DNA of 64,000 nucleotides. Source: Cymbidium sinense. Taxonomy: Eukaryota; Streptophyta; Magnoliopsida; Asparagales; Orchidaceae. Numbering within the stretch: the first letter of the stretch is position 1; every line of letters starts with the position of its first letter. The position numbers were made by a program, and so were the translations under genes. The stretch covers positions 209,492,982 through 209,556,981 of the forward strand of contig CM038215.1 of assembly GCA_021442155.1 (NCBI GenBank), in the 5' to 3' direction. Of the stretch, positions 40,631 to 52,129 are shown in pieces. The notes under the pieces were generated by a model. That model was given only the letters and a program-made list of their open reading frames with translations, was not told where the DNA came from and made no database searches.

Positions 40631-40841
40631 CATGGGTTGGCTTGGGTCATAGGATAGGAAAGACCTATTCATCCTAAGGCTTATCTTAAGCTTAGGGTAT
40701 TCCTTCCTAAGTCTATAGGCTTGGGTTTATTGTTCCCTTAGTCACTATGAGTGTCTTATCACTAAGAAAATCCAAGTGTTTAGAATGTCTCTAAGCCTAA
40801 GATGAGGAAGGTCAATCCTCACTCCAAAAGGGAGGTCAACA

Positions 40842-41120
40842 TAACTCAAATATCATCACAACCTCTTCTAGATCTAAGTAAGCCAACCACAAAATCCATA
40901 GCAATATCATCTCATTTTCATTCAGGTATTAGCAAGGGTTGTAAAAACTCACTTAGCATTTGATATTTAGCCTTAACCATTTGACATATTGGACACTTGT
41001 AAACAAACTCGGCCACACTTCTCTTCATCCCTGACTACCAAAATATTTCCTTAAGATCTTAAAATATTTTATTACTATCTGGATGGATTTGTATAATTTG
41101 AGTGATGTGCTTTATGTAAG
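40842..41120 (-). pseudogene. G1 integrase zinc-binding domain and start of catalytic core
   Basis: On the minus strand, near 41085 to 40850, the text reads HPDSNKIF, then KEIFWWSGMKRSVAEFVYKC and PICQMVKAKYQ. This is the H2C2 finger with its CxxC pair intact. It continues LLQPLLIPE, DIAMDFVVGLLRSRRGCDDI. DFVVGL holds the first catalytic Asp. The frame is then cut by GL copy B. Confidence 0.85.
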
Positions 41121-41129
41121 ATGTCCATT

Positions 41130-42998
41130 CTTAAGTCTCCAACATTTGGAATACAAACTCTGGCTCCATACTTCAGTAATTCCTCTCCATCAATTTCAAA
41201 ATATTCTATAAGACTTGCTTACACCAAGCTTAAAATTTTTGAAACTAAATATCAGAGGTAAAGCATCCCATATTCTATCCTTCATTTTCAATTTTATAGC
41301 CATTTGATTTAATAATATAACATCGACATCTATGTAAATACTAAAATTTCTAACTGTTCCAAATCTTGAATCAACTCCTCCTACTAAAAGATCAACCAAT
41401 TTGCACTACCAAATATTTTTTACTTAAGGCATCAACAACTGCATTTTCTTTCCTTAGATGATATTGAATATCTCAATCATAATCCTTAATGAGTTTTAGC
41501 CATCTCCACTGGCTCAAATTTAACTCCTTCTAAATGAAGATATATTTAGGTTTTGATGATGAGTGAAACTTCACATCTCATCCCATATAAATAATGTCTC
41601 TAAATTTTTAATGCAAATACAACTGCCACTAGTTCCAAGTCATGGGTTGGATAATTTCTTTTATAAATTTTCAATTATCTTAAGGCATAAACAATTACCC
41701 TTTCGTTCTGCATAAGTACACATCCAAAACCCTCAATGAAGCATCACTATAAATATGAAATTCATTTGTCCCTGATGGAATGGTTAATATAAGTGCAATC
41801 ATTAGATAATTTTTCAATTTTTTGAAAAGCCTCCTCACACTGATCTTACCATTCAAATTTGATTGCTTTCTATATTAATTTAGATAATGTCATAACAATC
41901 TGTAAAAATTTTTGAACAAATCTTCTATAATAACCTGTCAATCATAAGAAACTTCTAACTTCTGTGATAGTGGTTGGTCTGGGCCATTCAACTATTGCTC
42001 TAAACTTATTATGATCCACTGAAAAAAATTCACTACTAATCGCATGCCTCAAAAATATGATTCTCTTTAACCAAAATTCATATTTTGAAAATTTTGCATA
42101 TAATTTATTTTCTTTCAGAGTTTGCAGAACAATGTGAAGATGATTTGTATGAGCTACTTCATCTCTAAAATATATTAGAATATCATCTATGAATATAATC
42201 ACAACTGAATATAAAAATGGTTTAAAGATTCTATTCATAAGATCCATAAATATTGTTAAAGCATCGATTAAGCCAAAAGTATTGCCACAGACTCATAATG
42301 TTCATACTTTTTAACGAATGAAGTCTTTGATATATCTTCTTCTTTGATTCTAAGCTGATGATAACCAAATCTTAAATTAATTTTTGAGAATATTGAAGCT
42401 CCTTCTAGTTGATCAAACATATCATCAATTCTTAGTAGAGGTATTTATTCTTTAATGTGAGTTTATTCAACTCTCTAGAATCTATACACGGCCTTAAGCT
42501 CATATCCTTCTTCTTTACAAACAATATAAGAGCTCCCAAGGTGATGTGCTAAGCCTGATATAACCTTTCTCCAATACTTCTTGCAACTAATTTTTCAATT
42601 ACTGCAATTCTTTGATCGTTATTTTATCTGACGCTTTTGCTATAACTTCAGCTCCTTGAATTAATTCAATATAGAAAATTATCTCTCTAACTATAGGTAA
42701 ACCTAATAAATCATCCAAAAGACTTTTAGATACTCCTTCATTACTGGTATATCTTCTAATTTATTTACCTCTTTCATAACATCAATCACTTGAGCAAAAA
42801 AGCCTTCATAACCTTTTGCTAACATCTTTTGATCTTTTAAGTAAGACATCATTATAGATAACTCCTTATGCTTAATAAAGTTGAATTCTTTCACTCTAAA
42901 GATATTGAATTTGATTATCTTTTTTGCAATAATCTATAGTAGCATGATATTTAGAAAACCAATCCATTTCTAAAATATAATTAAATTTAGATAATAAC
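41130..42998 (-). pseudogene. G1 reverse transcriptase and RNase H
   Basis: On the minus strand the block begins at copy C with FNYILEMDWFSKYHATID near 42960, the protease-RT linker typical of Del/Tekay. The linker fragment EDIPVMKEYLKVF is near 42735. RT blocks ITIKELQ and [11 protein letters not shown] are near 42620-42550, then [20 protein letters not shown] near 42380. The catalytic box VVIIFIDDILIYF at about 42185 keeps the aspartate pair, and LYAKFSKYEFWLK is near 42080. RNase H-like remnants continue to about 41300. Several stops and small deletions separate these blocks. Confidence 0.85.
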
Positions 42999-43199
42999 TG
43001 TTGACCTCACTTTTGGAGTGAGGATTCAATATTCTCATCTTAGACTTAGGAGTCTTCTAGACACTAAGACTCTCTAGTCATAAGACACTTCTAACAATTA
43101 GGTAAACACTTAACCTAAGCCTAGAGACTTAGAAAGGTTAACCATAGATTACGTTATGTCTTAGGGATTAGGATAATCCACCTACCCTACAACCCAAAT

Positions 43200-44880
43200 C
43201 CAATCCATGTTCACCTTCTCAAACCAAACCTCAAGTTAAATTCAAACATCAAATTCAAATCCAAATCAAAACCCAAATTCCAAAATTAAATGATTGAAGC
43301 CAACGATCAAATCCAAACTTGAAATCCTTCATAAGTCCTTTGAATCAATTTCATGAAATTAGCCAAAATTCCATCTAAATCAAGCCAAATTCAATTAATT
43401 TTCTCATGGATCAATCACATCTTCAATCATCTCTATAAATATAAATCAAATTTACAATCACATGACCAAAACTAAATCCAAACGAAATCAAATCCAAATC
43501 TAAGCTCTATGACCTACCTTCATGAGCTTAGTCAAGTTTGCCTTCAAATCACTTTAAACTCAATTGATTTTATCATAAATCAATCATATCTTCAATCATT
43601 TTCACAAATATAAATGAAATATATATTTAAATTATTGAAATTAAATCAAACTAAATCAAAATCCAAACCTAAGCCACATGACCCAACTCCATGGACTTAG
43701 CCAAATTCCCTCATTCCAAAACCCAAATTCAATTTATTTTCTCATGAATAAATTATTCCTTCAATTATCATCCCAAATATAAATGAAATCTACAATCATC
43801 AAGCCAAACTAAATCAACCCAAGTCGAACCTAACCTAACCTATTTGATTTGAAATATTCAAATGAACTAAAACTCATCCAAACTCAAATCAATTGCAATT
43901 GAATTTATATATCAATCCAAAATTCATATATAAACTCAACTAAATCAAACTCAACCCAAAATCAAGCCAACTAAACCCAATTGGCCCACTTGACCCAAAG
44001 TACCAATTTGACCTATTTGAACCAAGTTTCAATCCAACCCAAATTGGATTGAACCAAGCCTACCTAAATCCCAAATCATGATTGTTGATCACCCTAGGTT
44101 GATCAATTATCACAAATTGGGTCAAACCAAGTCAACTTGATCCTTTAACTAACTCAACCTTCTTAACCCATATGAACCCAAACTAGCCAAGTTGCAACCT
44201 AAGCCAAATCCCTTGAAATGAATGATTCATACCAACTCAAAATCAATATTTGAATATGACTTGACCTTCAATTGAGCCAAACCAAACCTAATTGGCCCTC
44301 TTGACCCAAGTCAACCCAAATTGACCTAAAAGATCAAATTGGGTCAAATCAAAATATAAATCAAATTGATTGCATCCAATGGCTCCAGTTAATTCCAATG
44401 ATTATTGAACTTGACCAAAGCCATGATTGGGCCCAATTAACTCAATTAAACCCAATTGACCTACTTAGCCTAAATTGACCTAAAGGATCAAGTTGGCCTA
44501 AATCAAAACCAAATCCAAATTAATTGAAATCAAACTCTACAATCATCTTCAATTAGTCAACTAAACCTAACCCAAGCCAATTTGGCCAATTTGATCAAAT
44601 GGGTCAACTTAACTCATTTGACCCAAATGAACTCAAATGAGCCAAAATCAAATCTAAGCCAAACTAAATCAAACCAATTGAACCAAAATATCCTAAATGA
44701 TCATTTGAACTTGACCCAATCTTTGGTTTGACCTAATTTGACCCATTTGAGCAAAATTGAGCCAAACATAATCAAATCAACTCAAATCACTTGAAATTTA
44801 GCTAACCCACTTTTGACTCATTTCAAATTTGTCCAAATCAAATTCAATGCCAAATGACAATTCTACCCTTAGGTCAATGG
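43200..44880 (-). repeat. TTGACC/GGTCAA-dense zone of GL copy C
   Basis: It is the mirror of the zone in copy B. Words such as ttgacccaa, ttgacctatttga, ccaaattgac and gtcaacccaa recur for about 1.7 kb next to the TGTTGACCTC terminus. Confidence 0.85.
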
Positions 44881-45569
44881 TATTACATGAGATAAAATCA
44901 CCCATGTAAGTAGTGATTTTCATTCATTGGCCACTTGGCACTCTCCCAATGGTCCACCCAAACACCAAGGACACTGCCCAACCTGACCCAAGGAGTGGTT
45001 GGGTTAGCCATGACCCTTGGGAGGTGAACTCACCTCATCTTCCCCATTGGGCTTTGGATTGCATTGGGCACCCACTAATCCCTCTTGGCAGCCACCTCCC
45101 AAGCTTTGACCAACCCAACCGAGCCACCTAAGATAGAGCATCCACCTCTCCGACCCAAATCACTTATTTCTCCACCAAACTCAAATTAACCTTGCACACA
45201 CCTTTCCTAGGCCTCGTCAAGCAAGAATGAATCATCTCCCAAGCTTCCCGAGCATCAGAGGTAGGACTTCAATCAACGCCAGTCTCCCAAGCTTTGGGTG
45301 TTGGTATTTCAAACAAATGACAAGGAATTAAAGCTTGTGCTGATCAGTAAGGCTTCGTCTCTATTAGACGAAGCTTCCTCAATAGTTTGTGTGCCAGTCT
45401 TGAGCTCTGGTGAGGTATGCTTCAAAATCGATCCTTAGGTAAAAATGGGTTGTAGCTTTTTGAAGAAAATGTGCATCTCGTGTGATCTTGACCATTGGAT
45501 CCCCTCTGATCGATGTCATGAAGGTGTGGGATCCTTTTGGAGTTGATCTAAGCTCAGGTAAGCTCAGAT

Positions 45570-45850
45570 CAGGGGAGCAACGGTGGATGGACTCCATCTC
45601 TCATCGCTCGTGGGATGGTAGATCATGCATCATCCGTTCCACATGATTAGAATGGATGGTATTGATTATATCCATTAGTTTAATCTCATTTCATCCTAAT
45701 GCACTGTGAGATTAATCGTAGCCATCCAATCATAGATTAGATGGCAGTCAAGAAAGCGAGTCCGTCGCCGCCACGTAAGTGCTGAGTTGGATAAGTTTTA
45801 AATAGCCAATCTGCGCCAGCGTGAAATCGTCATGTCATGTATTTGTGAGG
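45570..45850 (-). promoter_or_regulatory. GC-richer conserved core of GL copy C (candidate LTR promoter region)
   Basis: Read on the minus strand it contains gcgcagattggctatttaaa, then cagcacttacgtggcggcg, ggctacgattaatctcac and tgtggaacggatgatg. The order and spacing match copy B. Function is inferred only. Confidence 0.35.
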
Positions 45851-47186
45851 ACGAGATTAAGCTTTAATCAGGGCTAATTAATTAATTTTAATGGCTGAAA
45901 ATTCCAAAATTCATAACAAATCATAACAAAATAAAAAATACAAATAAATACTCATTTTAAAGGAGAATTAATTAAAATTATTTTAATTAATTTTAAATAG
46001 TAATTCAGGCTTAATTAGAATTTAATTACAAAATTGATTAGCTTAATTACTCCTTAATTACTTGAGCAATTAATCCAAAATTTTGTGGGTTAATTTAATG
46101 GGATGACCTCTACCTCCCATGATTTTCTTAGGATTTATTGCTCACTTAATTAGAAAAATTGACTAATTAAATCCTAATTACTCTTTTGAGATAATTAATG
46201 ATTAATTAATCCCATGAACAGTAACAAATTAGTTAATTAAATTTATTAATCATTGCTCAATAGTAAATGAACTAAGAAATAGGGTTGGGACCTCTTTCTT
46301 AACCTATTCCCCTAAGTTCATTTCACTTTTTCAAAATGAAATTTATTAAGGTTTAACTAATTAATTACATCACTTAATTAATTAAATTAAAATCATAATC
46401 ATATCAAACCTTAATTAATTAGTTCTTGGGTAGACCTTTAGGTGTTCAATAACCTTAAGATATCTTAAGGAAACTATGGTAAACCCACATGTGTGGGAGG
46501 CCATAAGAGTACTTAATTAAGTTCTTTAACTTAATCAACTATTAATTATGAACCAATTGCATTAGACCCCTTTTATTTCTTAGGATCATTGCTAATTTAA
46601 TTTCCAATTCATGTGCATATCATGTTGGCTCATAATTATATGGATAATTATATGAAGGTAACATAAGAAATGAATAACTAATGTATTTTATGCATACCAC
46701 AACCTAATTAACTCATAAAATTAACTTGATTACCTTTTCTTAAACCAAATCAAATTACCAATTTGGCAATGGGGTTTATGGCAGCAAATGATGAGTTCTC
46801 TTTCTCTTTAAGTTTAATCCAAAAATCAAAATTAATAAAAGAACTTTGGTTCTCTTTAAATGGGTTTATTATGATTTCCCTTAGATATGAACTTAATTGA
46901 ATGAATCATGTGTTTATTTTCAATTGTTCCTTTCAAAACTAATTAAATCAAATGATTTCCTTTATATAAGCTTGCATGTGTCGGCTTAATTAAATATATG
47001 TGTGGCTATTATCACTAATAAATTCAAAACTATTTTCCAAAACTTATGAATCAATTATAATACTTAGAGTGTTGATAGTTATGAATAGACATAGGATTTG
47101 CATGTTTTTATAACTTAAGCATATTAAAATAAAGCTCTCTTTCTTATAACTCATATATATATTTGCATGAGTTTGAACAACAATGA

Positions 47187-47870
47187 GTACATAGTCTGGA
47201 CATCTTGAGAATATGAGATTTTAAGTAGCCCCAAGGAGGTCATTTGATTATCTCATTTCCCTGGTTTAATAATGGCACACACTTATTTGGTTTCATTCTT
47301 ATGTATTTTGATATTAGAATTTAGATAGAGCTTTAATTTGAATGCCTAAATGATTTAATTAAAGAAAATGTAATCTTTGCATGATTCTCATCTTTATGGT
47401 TGTGTATACATTCATATGTATTCAAGATAGTAAGTGCTTAGTGTGGACATCCCGAGAATACGAGGCTTTAGTTAGCCCCAAGAAGGTCATTTGATTACCT
47501 CACTTTTCTGGTTTAACAATGATATGTACTTGCTTACATCTTTTATACATGTGTAGGTATGCTTAATTAAGGGATGAAGATCCCCTTTTGTTACCAAAAA
47601 TACATTCATTTACATTCACCTAAGTCACTAGCATATGCAATATATATAAATTAGTGTTCTCTCTTCCTTATTCATGTATATGTGTACATATATTTGGAAT
47701 GTTAATAAGTATATAGTATGGACATCCCGAGAATAGGAGGCTTTAGTTAGCCCCAAGAAGATCATTTAATTATTTCACTTCCCTAGTTAACAATGACACA
47801 TACTTATGTGATTCCATCTTTATGCATTTTAGTATTAGAATTTGGATAGAGCTTTAATTTATATGTTTAT
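47187..47870 (+). repeat. three tandem subrepeats inside GL copy C, spaced about 250-275 bp
   Basis: Units starting near 47187, 47433 and 47708 share tggacatcccgagaat, gaggctttagttagcccca, aagaaggtcatttgattac and ggtttaacaatgacac. Copy B has two such units in reverse (36300-36420 and 36545-36660), and copy A one degenerate unit (28780-28860). Copy D begins inside the last unit. Confidence 0.75.
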
Positions 47871-50390
47871 ATAATTCAACCAAAAAATATAAATTAAAAC
47901 ATACACATACACTCATCATTTAAGTGTGCTAAAATATGTTGTATGTGTAAATACACTTAGGATTAGATCATATGCATATTATATGTGATAGAAGGGAATG
48001 GTTTGATATATGTCATGTGGTAGTAATTCAATTAGATTATTCTTAAGATACCTTTCATATTGAATAGAGTTATTTAAAGTGACCCTAAACTTAGGATTAA
48101 TTTAAAAAAGTGTGATAAGCCATTAACTAAAGGGAACTAAATCAAATTAATATGCCTTAGAAAGTGACTTAAAGTAGGGATAGAAGATGATGATCCTCTT
48201 TCTTCTCTTTATAACACTTAATTGCTAAGTGTATATCATATGAAATAAAGAAAACATAAATTAAAAAAAAATTTCTCAAATCAATTAAATAACTTGATGT
48301 GAGACTAACCTTTCATGTTAAATTAAATCTCCCCACACTTAAAAAAAATATAATGTTAATTTCTAGCAAGACATACCACACAAACCTTAACACACATATT
48401 AGAATTAGGTTGCCACTTTAGTCCTAAATTAAGATAGTGCATGATGTGATGAATATTTTTTTTTGTGATGTATTATTTCAGATTAGATGTTATGGTGTAT
48501 GCTTCATAGACTGGATGTTAGGTCATTCTTAGCATAATCATATCTTTTATAGGAGATTATGTTTAAGGGGATGCTGAAACAAATATAAATGCTCTCTTTG
48601 CAGGTTGCTTAAACCCCTAAACATAATCCAAGTTAGGACAGGTGGGCTTGGTTACGTATGTGTAGGGTGTTAAGTCCAAATCATACATATAACTGCTTAG
48701 GATTGTATGTGTGTTTAGCTAACCTCTATTTTATAGGTATAATTAGATTTGCTTTCCCTATTTTCAATGTAATTTTATAATAGGAATAAAGATTGATGTT
48801 ATGGGGGATTAGGATGAGCAGGGGCTAGAAGGCTTTGTCCTGGGGTGCCCTGTGATGCCTTTGAGGGAAGCACATCTGAATTAAAGAAGGAAGCACATTC
48901 AAATTTAAAAAGGAAGAATCAAACTGAGGAAATGGAATAATGAAAAATGAAGACCTCCATAGCATTTAATAAAATTATAATTATTATTTCATATATCAGG
49001 TTGTATAAGGGTAGAGCTAGGCTACCTATCGTTTCTCTTTTTGGGTTGTATGGCAGCACCTGACTGCACTGGCCTGTTATTCTTGTATGATAGTTTATAA
49101 AAATGATTGATGTTATGTTTAAATTATGCATTAGGACAGCACACTTTTCATAGTTTCTTAATGATTGATGCTTTAATGTGTGACCTGGATGCGATTAGGC
49201 TCTTAAGGTAAAAATAAATTTTCTACCCAACTAATCACTCATAACTAGATTTTAAATAACTCATAATCTCACTATAAAGCTTAAGGCTATAATCAAGATA
49301 ATTAAAAAAATTTAGCAACCCTTTAGCTGTGTGGTTGTATGTTTCACATCATGCATGCATATTCTTTCTCTCTTGAACATGAAGGATTTCCATCCTTTCA
49401 TGATAGGGAAATGCTTGACCTCTGAGGGCATCCCTTGTGGTGAAGAACACATTCTTCTAGCTGATTTGTCCCATAACCTATTTTCATCATGCATTTAGGC
49501 ATATAAAAAATCATAAAACCTTTGCCCAAATGAAGTGTAAAAAGTTGAATAAAATTTGAAAAGATTTTTCATTAGACTAGGTCATTGCTCATACCACTCA
49601 TGCTCTAGTCTCTTAGAGAGTAGTTTAATGACTTTAGTCTCTCTTTTTAAATAAATAATAGCTCAACTATCTTGCAAATTCATATGATAGGACCACATGG
49701 GTTTAAAGCATAGAAGGTGTTAGCTAGGGGCCACTCCAGGTGATTGTAAGTCTAGAAGTCAGATGATTTATTCTCTCTTGTGGAGATAGACCTTATGTCA
49801 CCCTCAAATCTCTGAGGTTTGAAGTATAAAGTTTCTCATTTCCACAACTTTGTGTTGATGGATTATGAGCCCTAGCAATCTAATAAAATTCAACTTTAAT
49901 AAATAAATCTCTTCACTTTCAAATGTATAAAGCCCAATCATAGGATAGATTGAAATGCTCACTAGGCTTCTTAGTTTTATGAGCATTTCCTACTTCCTCC
50001 CTTTGGATTCCAAAAATAAGTCTTCTCCTTTAACTTTCCCAAATTGATTTTCCAAACGTAACCAATTATTTGATAGTCTAGCCTTGAAATCTTTGGAGAT
50101 GATAATTGTCTACTTTAATCAAGAGTATTCTTAGAGAATTCTATTCCTTAAGATGTAATTAACTATGGAGGCTTACCTCCATAGGGAACTTTAAGACCCG
50201 ATTTAATATAAAGCCTACTTTATTCATCTATGTAAAGCAGGTGAAAAATCTTTAGTATATTCGAAGACCCATCATGCGTCTAGGATTCCTTATTAAGTTA
50301 TTAGGTTCATTGAAGGGTGATGCCTCTATCTCTTAGTATAATACATCATACATCAACATCGTACTCAATCACTTCAATAAGTATCCCCTA

Positions 50391-50590
50391 CGATCTGCGT
50401 GGTGTCCCCCCCCCACCCCCCATCCAAAAATAAATACCACAACAACAAGCAGTTATTAAATTTGAATTCAAGCTACCTTTATAGATAATTGTCTACGATC
50501 TGCGTGGTGTCCCCCAAAATTCAAAAATAAATACCACAACAACAGTGCTATTAAATTTGAATCCAAGCTACTTTTATAGATAATTAGGTT
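50391..50590. repeat. about 95-bp junction duplication at the right end of GL copy C
   Basis: The stretch from tacgatctgcgtggtgtccc through ataccacaacaaca and into G1 (ttaaatttgaattcaagcta) occurs twice in a row, the second time starting at about 50491. Each copy contains the GL terminus plus about 40 bp of the G1 protease region. The first copy also has a C-rich run at 50406-50421. Confidence 0.85.
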
Positions 50591-50760
50591 CACATAATAT
50601 ATTTTATTAACATCAATATGAGATTCATTTGGCATTGCAACTGCTAATACTACAGGCATTTCTAGAACATTCAATCCCAAAATTCTCACAATTTCCTTAG
50701 ATAAGAATGAATGTGATGCTTCAGTATCAAATAAAACTCTAACTAATTTATTTTGAATAG
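50545..50760 (-). pseudogene. G1 aspartic protease
   Basis: On the minus strand LVRVLFDTEASHSFLSKEIV lies near 50740-50680. It corresponds to the retroviral-type protease active site, normally DTGAS; here Gly is replaced by Glu (DTEAS). LGLNVLEMPVVLAVAMPNES and YYVNLIIYKSS follow. Retrotransposon proteases cleave the Gag-Pol polyprotein. The frame is entered from a (TA)n expansion and leaves into the GL copy C junction. Confidence 0.85.

Positions 50761-50763
<3 letters not shown>

Positions 50764-50826
<63 letters not shown>
50764..50826. repeat. (TA)n microsatellite inside the G1 coding region
   Basis: This is a TA run of about 60 bp just upstream (minus sense) of the protease. In translation it gives alternating Tyr-Ile, an expansion within a dead frame. 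Confidence 0.97.
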
Positions 50827-50829
<3 letters not shown>

Positions 50830-51054
50830 AAGATAAAATAAAATTTTGATTAAATAAAAACATACCTATAATAATGTCAGGTGAGTATTTCCCTTCTTGT
50901 TATGAGAGTGCATATACTCAAGGCTATATATTCTATCAGTTTTAATTCTGAGGTGGAACTGATGTAGTTGACTTAGTCATCTTTACCTACCAACAATCAT
51001 TTATGAAGGTGGAACACCTGCCCTAGTATCCGTTGAAGGTCTTTGGCCCAAGGT

Positions 51055-51120
51055 AAGACAAAATCTTGTAATATATCCTAGTTGATGGCACCAAAGGCAA
51101 GTGTGTTCTGAAAGGCACTC
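51055..51120 (-). pseudogene. G1 gag zinc knuckle (CCHC), one residue altered
   Basis: Minus-strand reading gives CLWCHQLGYITRFC. The spacing CX2CX3GX5C is kept, but the usual His is Tyr. It lies between gag and protease as expected. Confidence 0.65.
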
Positions 51121-51259
51121 TTCTATATGTGCTCTTCCAAATTTTGGGTAAGTAGTAATATTGCTACTACTAACAGTGTTGTTAGGCTTAGGCTTTTTTT
51201 AGTTTGACTTTTTAGACTGAGTATTCTGCCCAGACTTTGACCTGTCATCATTCCTTCTT

Positions 51260-51830
51260 TTTTAAATATCTTGTCTTCTTCGAGTAGCTTGCAAATCCAA
51301 CTCAATCATTCTAACTCTCTCCACCAACACAGAACAGTCATTAATGCCTATAGGAATTAATGGTTTTCTGATTTTATCCTTCAGTCCAGATAAAAATCTA
51401 TGATATTTTTCTTCTGTATTTGGTATCATTTGGGGTGCATATATGGAAAGCATAGTGAATTTGACTTTATTCTACAAGATAGAATGATCTACATGTATTA
51501 ATTTGATAAACTTGCCCTACTTCTATCTTCTAATAGAGAGGGGGTACAAACTAGTCTCTAAAAACCTTCACAAAATCCTCCCATAAAACCAGATTGCAAG
51601 GTCTTCCTTCAAACTTCTCTTGCAACTGCCCTCATCACCATCTCTCAACTTCGCCCTCAAAAATAAATGAATCCAATGTAACTCTTCTTTATGGTGTGCA
51701 TGACATACTTTCTATGATTTTCTCTATCCTCATCAACCAATTTTCAACCTCTATAGGTCCTCCAATTTTGAGAAAAGAGGTGGCCTCATGTCCTGAAATA
51801 ATTTAAGATATTTATCCATAGGAACTCCCT
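51260..51830 (-). pseudogene. G1 gag (capsid region)
   Basis: On the minus strand near 51810, FQDMRPPLFSKIGGPIEVEN starts the block, followed by WLMRIEKIIESMSC. EGEVERW, VLWEDFVKVF and FVPPL follow, then MLSIYAPQMIPNTEEKYHRF and LSGLKDKIRKPL near 51450-51370. These match the plant gypsy gag retrotrans domain. Stops interrupt it at several points. Confidence 0.8.
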
Positions 51831-52116
51831 TGAGTCTACTGATTTCGTATCATCTCGTCATTACTTTAATCATTTGGGCAACTGCATCTATAACAAGTGT
51901 AGGTGGTTAAACTAAATTCTACTGCTTAGTAGTTTGTACCACCCCTAGTATCTTCTTGATTTGATTCCATAGCCTTGAGAAGCATAGATTATTTATAACC
52001 TTTATATATTTATAACCTTTATATTATTTTAAATCTTTTTATAAAATTTATCATCTTCCTAACAACTATTTGATTATGATAATAATTTATATCACCAAGT
52101 GTGTAAAATATTTTCT

Positions 52117-52129
52117 CTTATGCCACTTT
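52117..52129 (-). promoter_or_regulatory. primer-binding site of G1
   Basis: Immediately inside the 5' LTR end (minus sense: ...GTGACA|AAA), the sequence GTGGCATAAGAG resembles TGGTATCAGAGC, the initiator-methionine tRNA complement used by many plant gypsy elements. Two differences are present. Confidence 0.6.

Larger units (their letters stand above)
33651..40841 (+). mobile_element. GL-family giant solo LTR, copy B, with 5-bp target duplication
   Basis: It starts TGTGGTGTTTTAATTTGGAG and ends ggaggtcaaca (40841). TAACT is directly repeated at 33646-33650 and 40842-40846. Length is 7191 bp. It interrupts G1 integrase between the DDI-V and VIIV-LTK segments, which join into the expected catalytic-core start. 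Two subrepeats lie at 36300-36420 and 36545-36660, a GC-richer core at 38096-38360 and a very dense GGTCAA zone at 39000-40630. No internal repeat of its termini, no pol similarity and no conserved open frame were seen. It has the same orientation as A and the opposite of C, D and E. Confidence 0.85.
42999..50447 (+). mobile_element. GL-family giant solo LTR, copy C (opposite orientation to A and B)
   Basis: It starts TGTTGACCTC (the reverse of the gaggtcaaca end of A and B) and ends ataccacaacaaca at 50447, the reverse of a TG start. It is about 7450 bp. It separates G1 protease (right) from the ILEMDWFSK linker (left). The left flank is ATAAC, but the right flank has no matching 5-mer; instead the right junction is duplicated (see 50391-50590). 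It contains three subrepeats (about 47187, 47433 and 47708), a reverse GC-richer core at 45570-45850 and a GGTCAA-dense zone at 43200-44880. No coding content was recognised. Confidence 0.75.

Noticed and set aside
33651..40841. Complete LTR retrotransposon with two LTRs inside copy B
   Set aside because: Its termini do not recur inside the 7.2 kb, and no primer-binding site or polypurine tract flanks an internal region.
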